Assembly (NCBI GenBank): GCA_020622165.1 | Contig: JACNMN010000007.1 | Coordinates: forward strand, 62,001-126,000 | DNA from: Boseongicola sp. H5 | GTDB lineage: Bacteria > Pseudomonadota > Alphaproteobacteria > Rhodobacterales > Rhodobacteraceae | DNA: 64,000 nt | Direction: 5' to 3' | Shown here: positions 26,963 to 36,325 of the stretch, in pieces | How the letters are laid out: the number at the start of each line of letters is the position of its first letter | Position numbering within the stretch: position 1 is the first letter of the stretch | Made by a program: the position numbers and the translations under genes | The notes under the pieces: generated by a model | What the model was told of the DNA's origin: nothing | Seen by the model: only the letters and a program-made list of their open reading frames with translations | Database searches by the model: none

Positions 26963-27166
26963 GGCAGCACCTTGTCCCAGACATGGTTAGGATGTCGTAA
27001 CCATGCCTTCCGTCAAGATTTTTCCTGAGCGGCACGGGCAAGCGTCACCGCTTGGCCACAGTCGGGCTGTGCATTGCTGCCGATGTATCCCTGCGCCGGT
27101 TCCTGTTTCCCCCGACGGCCCCGGGCACTACTTCTGCCGGGTGAGCAAAGAGCGAGGAGCATGCAT

Positions 27167-28156
27167 ATGGGCCTTTTGGTTGACGGCGAATGGCAGGACA
27201 AGTGGTACGAGACCGAGTCGACCGATGGCGCCTTCGAGCGTCAGGAGGCGCAGTTTCGCAACTGGATCACCGCAGATGGCAGCGCCGGCCCCTCGGGCGA
27301 GGGCGGGTTCAAGGCCGAAAGCGGGCGCTATCATCTCTATGTCTCCCATGCCTGCCCTTGGGCCAACCGGACCCTGATTTTCCGCGCACTGAAAGGGTTG
27401 GAGGATCACATCGACATCTCCGTCGTGCATCCCGACATGCTGTCCGAGGGCTGGACCTTCGATACGGATTTCGACGGCGCGACCGGAGACCGGCTGTTCG
27501 GGCTGCCCTTCGCGCGGGACATCTACCTGCGCGCGAAACCCGACATGACAGGCCGGGTGACCGTCCCGATCCTGTGGGACAAGGAGCGGGAGACCATCGT
27601 CTCCAACGAAAGCGCCGAGATCATCCGCATGTTCAACGCTGCCTTCAACGACATCACCGGCGACACGCAGGATTTCTACCCCGAACCGCTGCGCGAGCAG
27701 ATCGACGGCATCAATGCGCGCGTCTATTCCGATATCAACAACGGGGTCTACAAGTCCGGTTTCGCCACCTCGCAACACGCCTATGACACCGCCGTCACCG
27801 CGCTTTTCGAGGCCTTGGGATGGGTCGAGGGGATGCTGTCGAAAACCCGCTATCTGGCCGGCGATCAGGTGACCGAGGCGGATTGGCGCCTGCTGACCAC
27901 GCTTGTCCGTTTCGATCAGGTCTACCACCTGCATTTCAAATGCAACCGACGGCGCATCGTCGACTACCCGAACCTCTGGGCCTATACGCGGGAGCTCTAT
28001 CAATGGCCGGGTGTCGCGGGCACGATTCATTTCGATCACATCGTGCGGCATTATCACTACAGCCATGACAGCATCAATCCGCACCGCATCATTCCGATCA
28101 ACCCGGTGATCGACTGGGCCGAGCCCCACGGGCGGGAGGCGTTGCAGGCGGCCTGA
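27167..28156 (+). CDS. yqjG: glutathionyl-hydroquinone reductase
   Basis: A GST-Xi family enzyme that reduces glutathionyl-(hydro)quinones with glutathione. The 329-residue sequence aligns end to end with E. coli YqjG: GLLVDGEWQDKWY, GRYHLYVSHACPWANRTL (catalytic Cys63), VTVPILWDKE, SNESAEIIRMFN, NNGVYKSGFATSQ and FDHIVRHYHYSH. I start at the second ATG (27167), where homology begins, with GAGGAG about 7 bases upstream; ATG 27161 is also in frame. It protects against quinone stress and may clear aromatic-degradation intermediates. cobC follows after 21 bases. Confidence 0.95.
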   Translation: MGLLVDGEWQDKWYETESTDGAFERQEAQFRNWITADGSAGPSGEGGFKAESGRYHLYVSHACPWANRTLIFRALKGLEDHIDISVVHPDMLSEGWTFDTDFDGATGDRLFGLPFARDIYLRAKPDMTGRVTVPILWDKERETIVSNESAEIIRMFNAAFNDITGDTQDFYPEPLREQIDGINARVYSDINNGVYKSGFATSQHAYDTAVTALFEALGWVEGMLSKTRYLAGDQVTEADWRLLTTLVRFDQVYHLHFKCNRRRIVDYPNLWAYTRELYQWPGVAGTIHFDHIVRHYHYSHDSINPHRIIPINPVIDWAEPHGREALQAA

Positions 28157-28177
28157 AAATCAGGTTCAACCGGCGTC

Positions 28178-29143
28178 ATGACAGGGCCGGTTCACACAAC
28201 ACGCGACCATGGCGGCGGGATCGATGCCGCCGCCCGTCGCTTTGGCGGGCGGCGGCATGAGTGGCTGGATCTGTCGACCGGCATCAACCCGGTTCCGTAT
28301 CCGGTTGGCGATGTTCCGATGGCGGCCTGGGCCGACCTGCCTGACACCCGGGCCATGGAAGCCCTTCTGACTCAGGCACGCCGGTTCTGGGGTCTGCCGG
28401 ACGGGACGGATATTCTGGCTGCCCCGGGGGCATCGGCGCTGATCGCGCAACTGCCACGGCTTGCCCCGGCGACCACGGTCACCATCAACGGCCCCACCTA
28501 TAACGAACACGAGGCGGCGTTTCGCGCGGCAGGCTGGCAGTTGGGGGACGCGGGCGACGCGCAAGTCATCGTCCAGCCCAACAACCCCGATGGCCGGATG
28601 CGGGATGCTGCGGAGATCCCGCAGCGCGCGCTGACTGTGATCGACGAAAGCTTCTGCGACGTCACGCCGGAGCGTACACTGATCGGGCTGGCCCGGCGAC
28701 CGGGTACCCTCGTCCTGAAAAGCTTCGGCAAGTTCTGGGGGCTGGCGGGGCTGCGTCTTGGCTTCGCGATCGCGCGGCCCGAAACGCTGGCGGAGCTTGC
28801 GGAGAGGCTCGGGCCGTGGCCCGTCTCGGGCCCGGCGCTGCATATCGGGGCACGTGCGCTGAGCGACGATACCTGGGCGGAGGAGACCCGCAGACGGCTT
28901 GCCGTGGACGCGGCGCGCATGGACGCCCTGATGGCCGGCGGCGGCGCAACGCGTGTCGGCGGCACCTCACTCTTCCGGCTTTACGATGTCGCTGACGCGC
29001 GCACCTGGCAGACCCGCCTCGCCCGGCACCGCATCTGGACGCGTATCTTCCCCTATTCCAGCCGCTGGATCCGCCTTGGCCTTCCGCATCCCGACCACTG
29101 GCAACGGTTGGAGGCCGCAATCGGCGACCCGGGCCGGCCATGA
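28178..29143 (+). CDS. cobC: threonine-phosphate decarboxylase (cobalamin pathway)
   Basis: A fold-type I PLP enzyme of 321 residues that decarboxylates L-threonine O-3-phosphate to (R)-1-aminopropan-2-ol phosphate, the nucleotide-loop linker of cobalamin. Motifs: LDLSTGINPVPYPV near residues 30-44, APGASALIAQLP, VQPNNPDGR at 132-140, and SFGKFWGLAGLRLG carrying the PLP lysine Lys185. The next gene, overlapping by 4 bases, encodes the enzyme that uses the product. No other cobalamin gene or riboswitch is visible in the window. Some nomenclatures call this CobD (Salmonella). Confidence 0.92.
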   Translation: MTGPVHTTRDHGGGIDAAARRFGGRRHEWLDLSTGINPVPYPVGDVPMAAWADLPDTRAMEALLTQARRFWGLPDGTDILAAPGASALIAQLPRLAPATTVTINGPTYNEHEAAFRAAGWQLGDAGDAQVIVQPNNPDGRMRDAAEIPQRALTVIDESFCDVTPERTLIGLARRPGTLVLKSFGKFWGLAGLRLGFAIARPETLAELAERLGPWPVSGPALHIGARALSDDTWAEETRRRLAVDAARMDALMAGGGATRVGGTSLFRLYDVADARTWQTRLARHRIWTRIFPYSSRWIRLGLPHPDHWQRLEAAIGDPGRP

Positions 29144-30042
29144 GCCTGTTCTTCGCTCTCTTGCTGGACGCGATCTTGGGGGAGCCGCGCTGGCTTTGGT
29201 CGCGCATCCCGCATCCCGCGGTTCTGATGGGGCGCGCGGTCGGCTGGTGCGATGCCCGGTTCAACACCGGCGCAAACCGGCGGGCGATGGGCATTTTCGC
29301 ACTCGCCGGGCTGATCGGCCTGGCGGGCATGATCGGTGTGATCGCAGATGCCCTGCCTATTGGCTGGCTCTGGTCCACGCTTGGCGCTGCCATCCTTCTG
29401 GCGCAGCGCAGCCTTGTGCAGCATGTGCAGGCGGTGGCCGACGCACTGCGCTACGGCACCCTGCCCGGGCGCCGGGCCGTGGCGATGATCGTCGGTCGCG
29501 ACACCGGCGGGATGACCGAACCGGAGGTTGCGCGCGCCGCCATCGAAAGTGCTGCCGAAAACCTCTCCGACGGGGTGGTGGCGCCGGCATTCTGGTTTCT
29601 TGCGCTCGGGCTGCCGGGCATTTTGATCTACAAGATCGTGAACACCGCCGACAGCATGATCGGCCATCGCACCGCCCGGCACGCGCAATTCGGATGGGCC
29701 GCCGCGCGGCTGGACGATGTTCTGAACTGGGTGCCCGCAAGGCTCACTGCGCTTCTGATAGCCCTGGCCCACGGCGCCCCGCAGGCCTGGCACATCGCCC
29801 GCCGCGAGGCATGGAGGCACCGGTCCCCCAACGCGGGCTGGCCCGAGGCGGCGATGGCGGGCGTTCTGGGCATCGCGCTCTCCGGTCCGCGCAGCTATCA
29901 CGGAGAGCGCAAGGCGTTTCCCTTCGTGAATGCGTCCGGCCGCCACGACCCCGGGCCGCGCGACATCGACGCCGCCATAGGCGTGCTTTGGCGAACATGG
30001 GCGCTGATGCTTGGGCTTGTTTTCGCCCTCGCGCTATTCTGA
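29140..30042 (+). CDS. cobD: adenosylcobinamide-phosphate synthase
   Basis: An inner-membrane enzyme (CbiB/CobD family, 300 residues) that couples adenosylcobyric acid to aminopropanol phosphate. Family hallmarks: LLDAILGEPRWLWSRIPHPAVLMG at the N-terminus, VGRDTGGMTEPEVARAAIES, ENLSDGVVAPAFWF and NTADSMIGHRT in the middle, and several hydrophobic helices. Its start overlaps the cobC stop (ATGA), so the two steps that attach the linker are translationally coupled. Salmonella naming would be cbiB. Confidence 0.94.
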   Translation: MSLFFALLLDAILGEPRWLWSRIPHPAVLMGRAVGWCDARFNTGANRRAMGIFALAGLIGLAGMIGVIADALPIGWLWSTLGAAILLAQRSLVQHVQAVADALRYGTLPGRRAVAMIVGRDTGGMTEPEVARAAIESAAENLSDGVVAPAFWFLALGLPGILIYKIVNTADSMIGHRTARHAQFGWAAARLDDVLNWVPARLTALLIALAHGAPQAWHIARREAWRHRSPNAGWPEAAMAGVLGIALSGPRSYHGERKAFPFVNASGRHDPGPRDIDAAIGVLWRTWALMLGLVFALALF

Positions 30043-30046
30043 CGGT

Positions 30047-30074
30047 TTGCCAGCCTACGCAACCTTGCTAATCT
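30047..30074 (+). promoter_or_regulatory. candidate promoter for second lytic transglycosylase
   Basis: TTGCCA (30047-30052), a 16-base spacer and TAATCT (30069-30074) resemble a sigma70 promoter immediately after cobD and 30 bases before the ATG of the transglycosylase gene. The -10 match is weak. Confidence 0.3.
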
Positions 30075-30104
30075 GCCGACGTTCGCAAAAAACAGGATTT
30101 CCCG

Positions 30105-31280
30105 ATGCGCATTTTGCCCGCCGCCCTTCTCGCCGTCACGCTCAGCGCTGCGCCCGCCCTCGCCCAGCAATGCGGCGGGGATTTCAGCAGCTTCGTCAAC
30201 GGTCTGCGCTCCGAGGCGGTCAGCCGGGGCCATTCCCAGGCCAATGTCGATGCATTCTTCCGCTCGGTCCGGTTCGACCAGTCGGTGATCAATGCCGATC
30301 GCCGGCAAGGGGTGTTCCAACTGCCCTTTACGGAATTCTCGCGCCGGGTGATCAGTCAGAACCGGATCACCAACGGCGCCCGCAACAGCCAGCGCTACGA
30401 CGCTGTCTTCGAGGTGGCGGAGCGGCAGTTCGGCGTCTCCCGCGGGGTGCTTCTGGCCTTTTGGGCGCTGGAGACGGATTACGGGGCGGTTCAGGGCGAT
30501 TTCAACACGCTGAACGCGCTGGTGACGCTGTCTCATGATTGCCGCCGCCCGCAGCTTTTCCGCCCGCAGATCTTCGCGGCGCTGGAACTGTTCGAGAATG
30601 GTGATTTCGACCCGGCCACGACCACCGGGGCCTGGGCGGGGGAAATCGGCATGGTGCAGATGCTCCCCGAAGATATCCTGACCCGGGGTGTCGACGGTGA
30701 CGGCGACGGGCATGTCACCCTGAAAACCTCGCCGGCCGATGCGCTCCTGTCGGGGGCCAACATGCTGCGCGGACTTGGCTGGCGCGCGAACGAACCCTGG
30801 CTGGTCGAGATCAGCGTGCCCGGCAACCTGGACTGGGCGCAGACCGGCCTCGACACGACCCGCCGGGTATCGGAATGGGAGGCGGCGGGCATTCGCGCCA
30901 GAACCGGCAGCCTGCCGGGCCGCAACCTTCAGGCCTCCGTTCTCCTGCCTCAGGGCCGGAACGGTCCGGCCTTCCTCGCATACCCCAATTTCAACGTGTT
31001 CTTCGAATGGAATCAAAGCTTTGTTTATGTGACAACCGCCGCCTATTTCGCCACTCGTCTGGAGGGCGCGCCGGTTTACAACGCGGGTGGCGCCACCGGC
31101 GGGCTCAGCCCCGACCAGATGCGCCAGTTGCAGCAGCGGCTCGTGGCGCGCGGCCATGACGTGGGCGGGGTCGATGGCATTCTGGGCCGGATGACCCGTG
31201 CGGCCGTGCAGGCCGAACAGCAGCGCCTTGGCCTGCCCGCGGATGCCTGGCCAACGGTGGAACTGCTGCGCGCGCTCTGA
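30105..31280 (+). CDS. lytic murein transglycosylase with PG-binding domain (second copy)
   Basis: A 391-residue secreted enzyme parallel to the one at 20241. Signal peptide MRILPAALLAVTLSAAPALA is followed by the MltB-like domain with catalytic Glu123 in AFWALETDYGAVQGD, AGEIGMVQMLPEDIL and GDGDGHVTLKTSPADALLSGANML. A C-terminal peptidoglycan-binding repeat follows (LQQRLVARGHDVGGVDGILGRMTRAAVQ). The two copies share domain order but little sequence outside motifs, so the duplication is old. It provides periplasmic peptidoglycan remodelling or turnover. A weak promoter-like element sits just upstream. Confidence 0.91.
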   Translation: MRILPAALLAVTLSAAPALAQQCGGDFSSFVNGLRSEAVSRGHSQANVDAFFRSVRFDQSVINADRRQGVFQLPFTEFSRRVISQNRITNGARNSQRYDAVFEVAERQFGVSRGVLLAFWALETDYGAVQGDFNTLNALVTLSHDCRRPQLFRPQIFAALELFENGDFDPATTTGAWAGEIGMVQMLPEDILTRGVDGDGDGHVTLKTSPADALLSGANMLRGLGWRANEPWLVEISVPGNLDWAQTGLDTTRRVSEWEAAGIRARTGSLPGRNLQASVLLPQGRNGPAFLAYPNFNVFFEWNQSFVYVTTAAYFATRLEGAPVYNAGGATGGLSPDQMRQLQQRLVARGHDVGGVDGILGRMTRAAVQAEQQRLGLPADAWPTVELLRAL

Positions 31281-31338
31281 GCTGCCGCCGCACTGCGGCA
31301 TTTCGACGGGTTTTCGCCGCCCCCCAGACCGGCAGAGT

Positions 31339-31361
31339 GGCTCCGACCCCATATCGGAGCC
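31339..31361 (+). promoter_or_regulatory. hairpin burying the ribosome-binding site of gntP
   Basis: GGCTCCGA (31339-31346), a 7-base loop and TCGGAGCC (31354-31361) form a perfect 8-bp stem that ends 3 bases before the ATG. The GGAG in the 3' arm is the only good Shine-Dalgarno candidate, so it would be paired when the hairpin forms. Confidence 0.6.
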
Positions 31362-31364
31362 GCG

Positions 31365-32765
31365 ATGCTGACCCTTGCCACCATCCTGATCCCGCTGACC
31401 CTGCTGATCTGGCTCGCCTGGCGGGGCGTTTCGGTTCTGATCCTGTCGCCGGTGATGGCGTTGCTTGCCGCCGGCATGGCCGGAGAGCCGCTTCTGGCCA
31501 GCCTCACGCAGCGCTTCATGCCCGCGACCGGTGGCTTCATCATCTCCTATTTCCTGCTGTTTCTGCTTGGGGCGGTCTTCGGCCGGATCATGGAGGACAG
31601 CGGCGCGGCCCGCCGCGTGGCCGACGGCATCGTGCGCGCCCTCGGCCAGCAACAGGCGATCCCGGCGGTGGTGATTTCCTGCGCGATCCTGACCTATGGC
31701 GGTGTGTCGCTTTTCGTGGTCGCCTTCGCGATCTACCCGCTGGCCATGGCGCTTTTCCGCAGCGCGGACCTGCCGCGACGGCTGATCCCGGCCTCCATCG
31801 CGCTTGGCGCCTTCACTTTCACGATGACCGCCCTGCCCGGGACGCCAGCGATCCAGAACGCGATACCGATGCCGTATTTCGGCACCACCGCCTTCGCCGC
31901 CCCGGGGCTTGGCATTATCGCGGGGCTGATCATGGCGGGGTTCGGCCTGTTCTGGCTTGCCCGGCGCGCCCGCACGCTCAGGGCCGCGGGCGAGCATTTC
32001 GAAAGCCCGCCACGCGGGACGGAGATCGCGGAAGACACGCCGAGCCAGCCGCTGATCCGCAAGCCGATGCCGCTTTGGCTGGCGCTCAGCCCGATCCTGT
32101 CGGTGCTGATCCTCAACTTCGTGTTCAGCACCATCCTGCTGCCCGGGCTCGATACCAGCTACCTGGCCGATGCTCGGTGGGGCAGCACCGATGCAGGCGC
32201 GCTGATCGGGATCTGGTCGATCATCGCGGCGCTGATCTGCAGCATCCTGCTGGCGATGGCACTTTTCCATCGAACGCTCGACCAGCCGGCCAACTCTCTC
32301 AGCCGGGGGGCCGAAGCCTCGCTTCTGCCGATCTTCAACACCAGCGCCCTCGTCGGCTTCGGTGCGGTCGCCGCCGGTCTTCCCGCCTTCGAAATGGTCC
32401 GCGATGCCGTGGCCGCGCTGCCCGGCGGGCCGCTGATTTCCCTTGCCGCCTCCTCGGCGATCCTGGCCGGGATCACAGGGTCTGCCTCGGGCGGGATGAG
32501 CATCGCCCTCGACGCGCTCGGCGATCAGTATGTGGCAAGCGCTGAGGCCGCCGGGATCGAACCCTCGCTGATGCACCGGGTGATGTCGATCGCCACCGGC
32601 GGTCTCGACGCGCTGCCCCATAACGGCGCGGTGATCACCCTTTTTGCGATCGGTCGGCTGAGCCACAAGGAAAGCTATGCGGATGTGTTCATGGTGGCCG
32701 TCGCGATCCCGACACTGGCGCTGATCGTGGTACTCACGCTCGGCGGCCTGTTCGGCAGTTTCTAG
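31365..32765 (+). CDS. GntP family permease
   Basis: A 466-residue inner-membrane carrier with about 12 hydrophobic helices. Conserved GntP features include the early IILSPVMALLAA-like segment (VLILSPVMALLAAG), the FLLGAVFGRIMEDSGAARRVAD loop, YGGVSLFVVAFAIYPLA, ALPGTPAIQNAIP and, near the C-terminus, ATGGLDALPHNGAVITLFAI. Members import gluconate, hydroxy- or keto-acids by proton symport; which one is used here is not decidable. Translation may be controlled by a hairpin covering the ribosome-binding site. It converges with smc across 6 bases. Confidence 0.9.
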   Translation: MLTLATILIPLTLLIWLAWRGVSVLILSPVMALLAAGMAGEPLLASLTQRFMPATGGFIISYFLLFLLGAVFGRIMEDSGAARRVADGIVRALGQQQAIPAVVISCAILTYGGVSLFVVAFAIYPLAMALFRSADLPRRLIPASIALGAFTFTMTALPGTPAIQNAIPMPYFGTTAFAAPGLGIIAGLIMAGFGLFWLARRARTLRAAGEHFESPPRGTEIAEDTPSQPLIRKPMPLWLALSPILSVLILNFVFSTILLPGLDTSYLADARWGSTDAGALIGIWSIIAALICSILLAMALFHRTLDQPANSLSRGAEASLLPIFNTSALVGFGAVAAGLPAFEMVRDAVAALPGGPLISLAASSAILAGITGSASGGMSIALDALGDQYVASAEAAGIEPSLMHRVMSIATGGLDALPHNGAVITLFAIGRLSHKESYADVFMVAVAIPTLALIVVLTLGGLFGSF

Positions 32766-32771
32766 CTCGCC

Positions 32772-35700
32772 TCAGGCCACCATCTGCTCGGCCTTTTTCA
32801 GATCGACGCTGACCAGCTGGCTGACACCCTGTTCGGCCATCGTGACCCCGAACAGCCGATCCATGCGCGACATCGTCACCGCATGGTGGGTGATGATCAG
32901 GAAGCGGGTATCGGTGCGCCGGCACATCTCGTCCAGCAGATCGCAGAACCGCGCGACATTGGCATCGTCCAGCGGCGCGTCGACCTCGTCCAGCACGCAA
33001 ATCGGCGCCGGATTGGCCAGAAACACCGCGAAGATCAGCGCAAGCGCCGTCAGCGTCTGCTCACCACCGGACAGCAGCGACAGGGTGGAAAGCTTCTTGC
33101 CCGGCGGCTGGCACAGGATCTCCAGTCCGGCCTCCAGCGGGTCGTCGCTTTCCACGAGCACGAGCTTGGCCTCGCCGCCCCCGAACAGATGGGTGAACAA
33201 CACGCCGAAATTGCGATTGACCTCTTCGAAGGCGGTCAGAAGCCGTTCGCGCCCCTCCCGGTTCAGCGCCGTGATCCCGGCCCGCAATTTCTTGATCGCC
33301 TCTTCCAGATCGAGCTTTTCGGCCTCCAGCGTGTCATGCTCCTCCCGCACCGTTTCCGCATCCTCCTCGGCGCGCAGGTTCACGGCGCCCAGCGCATCCC
33401 GCTGACGCCGCAGCCGAACGACATCGCTTTCGACCCGCTCGGCCCCGGGCAGCTTTTCGGGATCGGCATCGAGGTTTTCCAGAAGCCTGTCCGGGGTCAG
33501 TTCCATCTCGTCCATGATCCGGTCGGCGGATTGGGCAACGGCCTCCGCGGCGGCATCGCGGCGGGCCTCGGCACGGGCGCGGGCCTCCCGCGCGTCGGAG
33601 GCCGCGCGTTCCGCCTCCCGCTCGGCGGCGACGGCGGATTTCAGCGCGGTTTCCGCGGCCGAAAGCGCGTCCGCCGCGACAGCGCGGCGCGTCTCCGCCT
33701 TGGCGATGGTGCCGGCAAGCGCGTCCCGGCGCGCCGCGATCTCCGCAGGCAGGGCGCGGGCGGAACCCAGCTCGGCCTCCGACGCGGTCTTGCGGCTGTT
33801 CAGTTCGGCAATCCGGGTCTCGGCCGTGGCCAGCCGCTTGCGCCAGGTTTCCAGTTCGCCCGCGATCTGGGCGATCCGCTTGGCGCGCGCCTCGCCGTCG
33901 CGTTTCAACTCGTCGAACCCGGTTCGCCGGGCCAACATCGTCAGGCGTGCGGCCTCGACCGTCGTCTTGGTATCCGCAACCTGCGCGCGGACAGTCTCCA
34001 GATCGTCCAGCCCGGCCTGTGCGGCCATGGCCTCGCTCAGGTCGCGCCGGGCATTGGCGGCCTCGTCCTCGTGGCGCCGGGCGGCCTGCCGCAGGGTTTC
34101 CAGACGCCCGGCCAGAATGTTGCGTTCGGCCTCGGCCCGGCTGAAGGCGCGGCTCGCCTCGGCGACCTGCGCATCGGCGGCGCGCCGGGCCTCCCGCGCG
34201 GCCTTGTCGGCGCCGGTCAGGTCGGCCAGACGGGCCGCGTTGCTTTCATGGGTCGCGCGGGCACGGTCAGCAGCCTTGGTCGCGCGTTCCAGTTCGGCGG
34301 ACAGATCGTTCAGCCGGTTGACCTGGCTCAACCGCCGCGCAGCGGTGGAGGACCCTTCGGACGCAGGCAGCGCGAACCCGTCCCATCGCCACAAATCCCC
34401 CTCGCGGCTGACCAGACGCTGCCCCGGCAAAAGCGCCGCCTGCAGACGCGGCCCGTCTTCGGGGCTGACCACGCCAACCTGACCCAGCCGCCGGGCCAGA
34501 ACCTCCGGCGCATCGGCATACCCTGTCAGCGCGGACACGCCCGCAGGCAACGGCTGCGCCGTGTCATAAGCGGGCAGAGCGGTCCACCCGCTGGCCCCCG
34601 CCTTTGCCGCAACGGGCGCTTTCAGATCGTCGGCCAGAGCGGCGCCGACCGCCGCTTCGAACCCGGGAGCCACCTGCACCTGATCGAGGATCTGATCGCC
34701 ACTGCCGCGTTCGCGATCCAGCAATTTGGTCAGCGCGCGAACCTCGGCATCCAGCGTGCCCAGCTGCCCCTCGGCCTCGGCACGGGCGGCGCGGGCCTCG
34801 CCCTCGCTGGTCTGCGCCTGCGCGCGGGCAGCTTCGGTCTGGGCAAGCGTGTCTTCGGCGCGGGCGGCCAGATCGGTCGCGGCGGTCAGTGCCGCTTCGG
34901 CATTTTCATGATCGCGGGTCAGGCTTTTCAGGCGATCCTCGGCTTCGACGGCCGCGGCACCGGCCTTTTCCGCCTCGGCGGTATTGCGCGCCTCCGCGCG
35001 GCTCGCATCCTCCACCAGGCGCTGCGCCGACTGATGGCGTGCGGCAAGCCGGGCGGCATCTTCGGTCAACTGGCTCAACGCGGTTTCCCGATCCGCCAGA
35101 ACGCGCGCCGCATCCGCAGCCTCCGCCGATGCGGCGGCAAGCGCGTCTTCGTGACCCTCGCTCGCCGCGGTCAACGTGGCACGTTCCTGCTCCAGCCGGG
35201 CGATCGTGTCGCCCGCATCCGCATTCAGGTTCTGCTCGCGTCCGATATCATGGCTCAGCTGCTCGATCCGCGCGGTGAGAGTTTCGATGGTTTTTGCCGC
35301 ACGGGCGTCCTCATCGTCCAACGCTGCCCGCTCCACCGTGACCCGTTGCAGCAGGGCCGCGGCAATCGCCTCCTCCTCCCGCTTCGGGGGCAGATCCGTC
35401 TCGGCTGTCTCGCGCATCTTTGCCGCGTGACGCGCGTCACCCTCCGCGGCAGCGGCATCGCGGACCGCCGCCTGCAACGCGGTCTCCGCAGCCATCCGGG
35501 CCTGATCCGCCTCACGCCAGCGCAGGTAAAGAAGCACACCTTCGGCATGGCGCAGCTCCGCCCCGATCTCGCGATAGCGCGCGGCCTGTTTCGCCTGCCG
35601 CGCCAGCGCCGCAAGCTGGCTTGCCAACTGCTCCAGCACATCGTCGATGCGGGCCAGGTTCGTCTCCGCCCCCCGCAGCTTCAACTCCGCCTCATGCCGC

Positions 35701-36242
35701 CTTTGGTACAGGCCCGAAATGCCCGCGGCCTCTTCCAGCACCCGCCGGCGGGATTTCGGCTTGGCGTTGATCAGTTCCGAGATCTGCCCCTGCCGCACCA
35801 GAGCCGGTGAATGCGCCCCGGTGGAGGCATCCGCGAACAGCATCTGCACGTCGCGCGCGCGCACGTCCTTGCCGTTGGTCTTGTAGGCGCTGCCGGCATC
35901 GCGGGTAATCCGGCGGACGATTTCCAACTGGTCTTCACTGTTGAAATTGGCCGGCGCAAGACGTTCCGAATTGTCGATGATGATCGAGACTTCGGCGAAA
36001 TTGCGGGCGGGCCGGGTGGCGGCACCGGCAAAGATCACATCCTCCATGCCGCCGCCGCGCATGGCGGTGGGGCGGTTTTCGCCCATCACCCATCTGAGCG
36101 CCTCAAGCAGGTTCGACTTTCCACAGCCATTCGGGCCGACCACGCCGGTCAACCCGTCACCGATCAGCAGGTCGGTCGGGTCCACGAAGCTCTTGAAGCC
36201 GTTCAGTCTGATCTTGGAAAAGCGCAAGCCGTCATCGCCCAT
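32772..36242 (-). CDS. smc: chromosome segregation ATPase SMC
   Basis: A condensin-type ATPase that organises and segregates the chromosome as a dimer with ScpA/ScpB (not in this window). The 1156-residue protein has the N-terminal Walker A GPNGCGKS at residues 36-43 and Q-loop region. Two long Ala/Glu/Arg-rich coiled coils flank a hinge (around residues 500-640). The C-terminal head carries the ABC signature LSLLSGGEQTLTALAL and Walker B CVLDEVDAPLDD, ending with the D-loop and switch His in IITHHAVTM. The start ATG (MGDDGLRFSKIRLNGFKSF) matches the family. A perfect DnaA box lies in the upstream region shared with a divergent GNAT gene. Confidence 0.97.
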   Translation of the reverse strand: MGDDGLRFSKIRLNGFKSFVDPTDLLIGDGLTGVVGPNGCGKSNLLEALRWVMGENRPTAMRGGGMEDVIFAGAATRPARNFAEVSIIIDNSERLAPANFNSEDQLEIVRRITRDAGSAYKTNGKDVRARDVQMLFADASTGAHSPALVRQGQISELINAKPKSRRRVLEEAAGISGLYQRRHEAELKLRGAETNLARIDDVLEQLASQLAALARQAKQAARYREIGAELRHAEGVLLYLRWREADQARMAAETALQAAVRDAAAAEGDARHAAKMRETAETDLPPKREEEAIAAALLQRVTVERAALDDEDARAAKTIETLTARIEQLSHDIGREQNLNADAGDTIARLEQERATLTAASEGHEDALAAASAEAADAARVLADRETALSQLTEDAARLAARHQSAQRLVEDASRAEARNTAEAEKAGAAAVEAEDRLKSLTRDHENAEAALTAATDLAARAEDTLAQTEAARAQAQTSEGEARAARAEAEGQLGTLDAEVRALTKLLDRERGSGDQILDQVQVAPGFEAAVGAALADDLKAPVAAKAGASGWTALPAYDTAQPLPAGVSALTGYADAPEVLARRLGQVGVVSPEDGPRLQAALLPGQRLVSREGDLWRWDGFALPASEGSSTAARRLSQVNRLNDLSAELERATKAADRARATHESNAARLADLTGADKAAREARRAADAQVAEASRAFSRAEAERNILAGRLETLRQAARRHEDEAANARRDLSEAMAAQAGLDDLETVRAQVADTKTTVEAARLTMLARRTGFDELKRDGEARAKRIAQIAGELETWRKRLATAETRIAELNSRKTASEAELGSARALPAEIAARRDALAGTIAKAETRRAVAADALSAAETALKSAVAAEREAERAASDAREARARAEARRDAAAEAVAQSADRIMDEMELTPDRLLENLDADPEKLPGAERVESDVVRLRRQRDALGAVNLRAEEDAETVREEHDTLEAEKLDLEEAIKKLRAGITALNREGRERLLTAFEEVNRNFGVLFTHLFGGGEAKLVLVESDDPLEAGLEILCQPPGKKLSTLSLLSGGEQTLTALALIFAVFLANPAPICVLDEVDAPLDDANVARFCDLLDEMCRRTDTRFLIITHHAVTMSRMDRLFGVTMAEQGVSQLVSVDLKKAEQMVA

Positions 36243-36325
36243 GTGATTCCGTTGGTCGTGGATTGTCTGGCTTCGGAGGGGCTTAAGTCAACGGTGAAGC
36301 CCTGCATCTGGGCGTATTCCGGCGG

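Noticed and set aside
28157-28177. Cobalamin riboswitch before cobC
   Set aside because: Only 21 bases separate cobC from the preceding gene and no B12-box sequence is visible upstream, so B12 control is not seen here.
29898-32666. Very long open frame on the minus strand opposite cobD, a transglycosylase and gntP
   Set aside because: It is the antisense shadow of GC-rich genes: composition is Arg/Gly/His/Gln-rich, no motif is present, and the opposite-strand genes have clear families.
32883-35810. Nearly 1000-codon plus-strand frame opposite smc
   Set aside because: Antisense to the SMC coiled coil; low-complexity Gly/Arg/Leu translation with no domain. The SMC frame has Walker A/B and the ABC signature.
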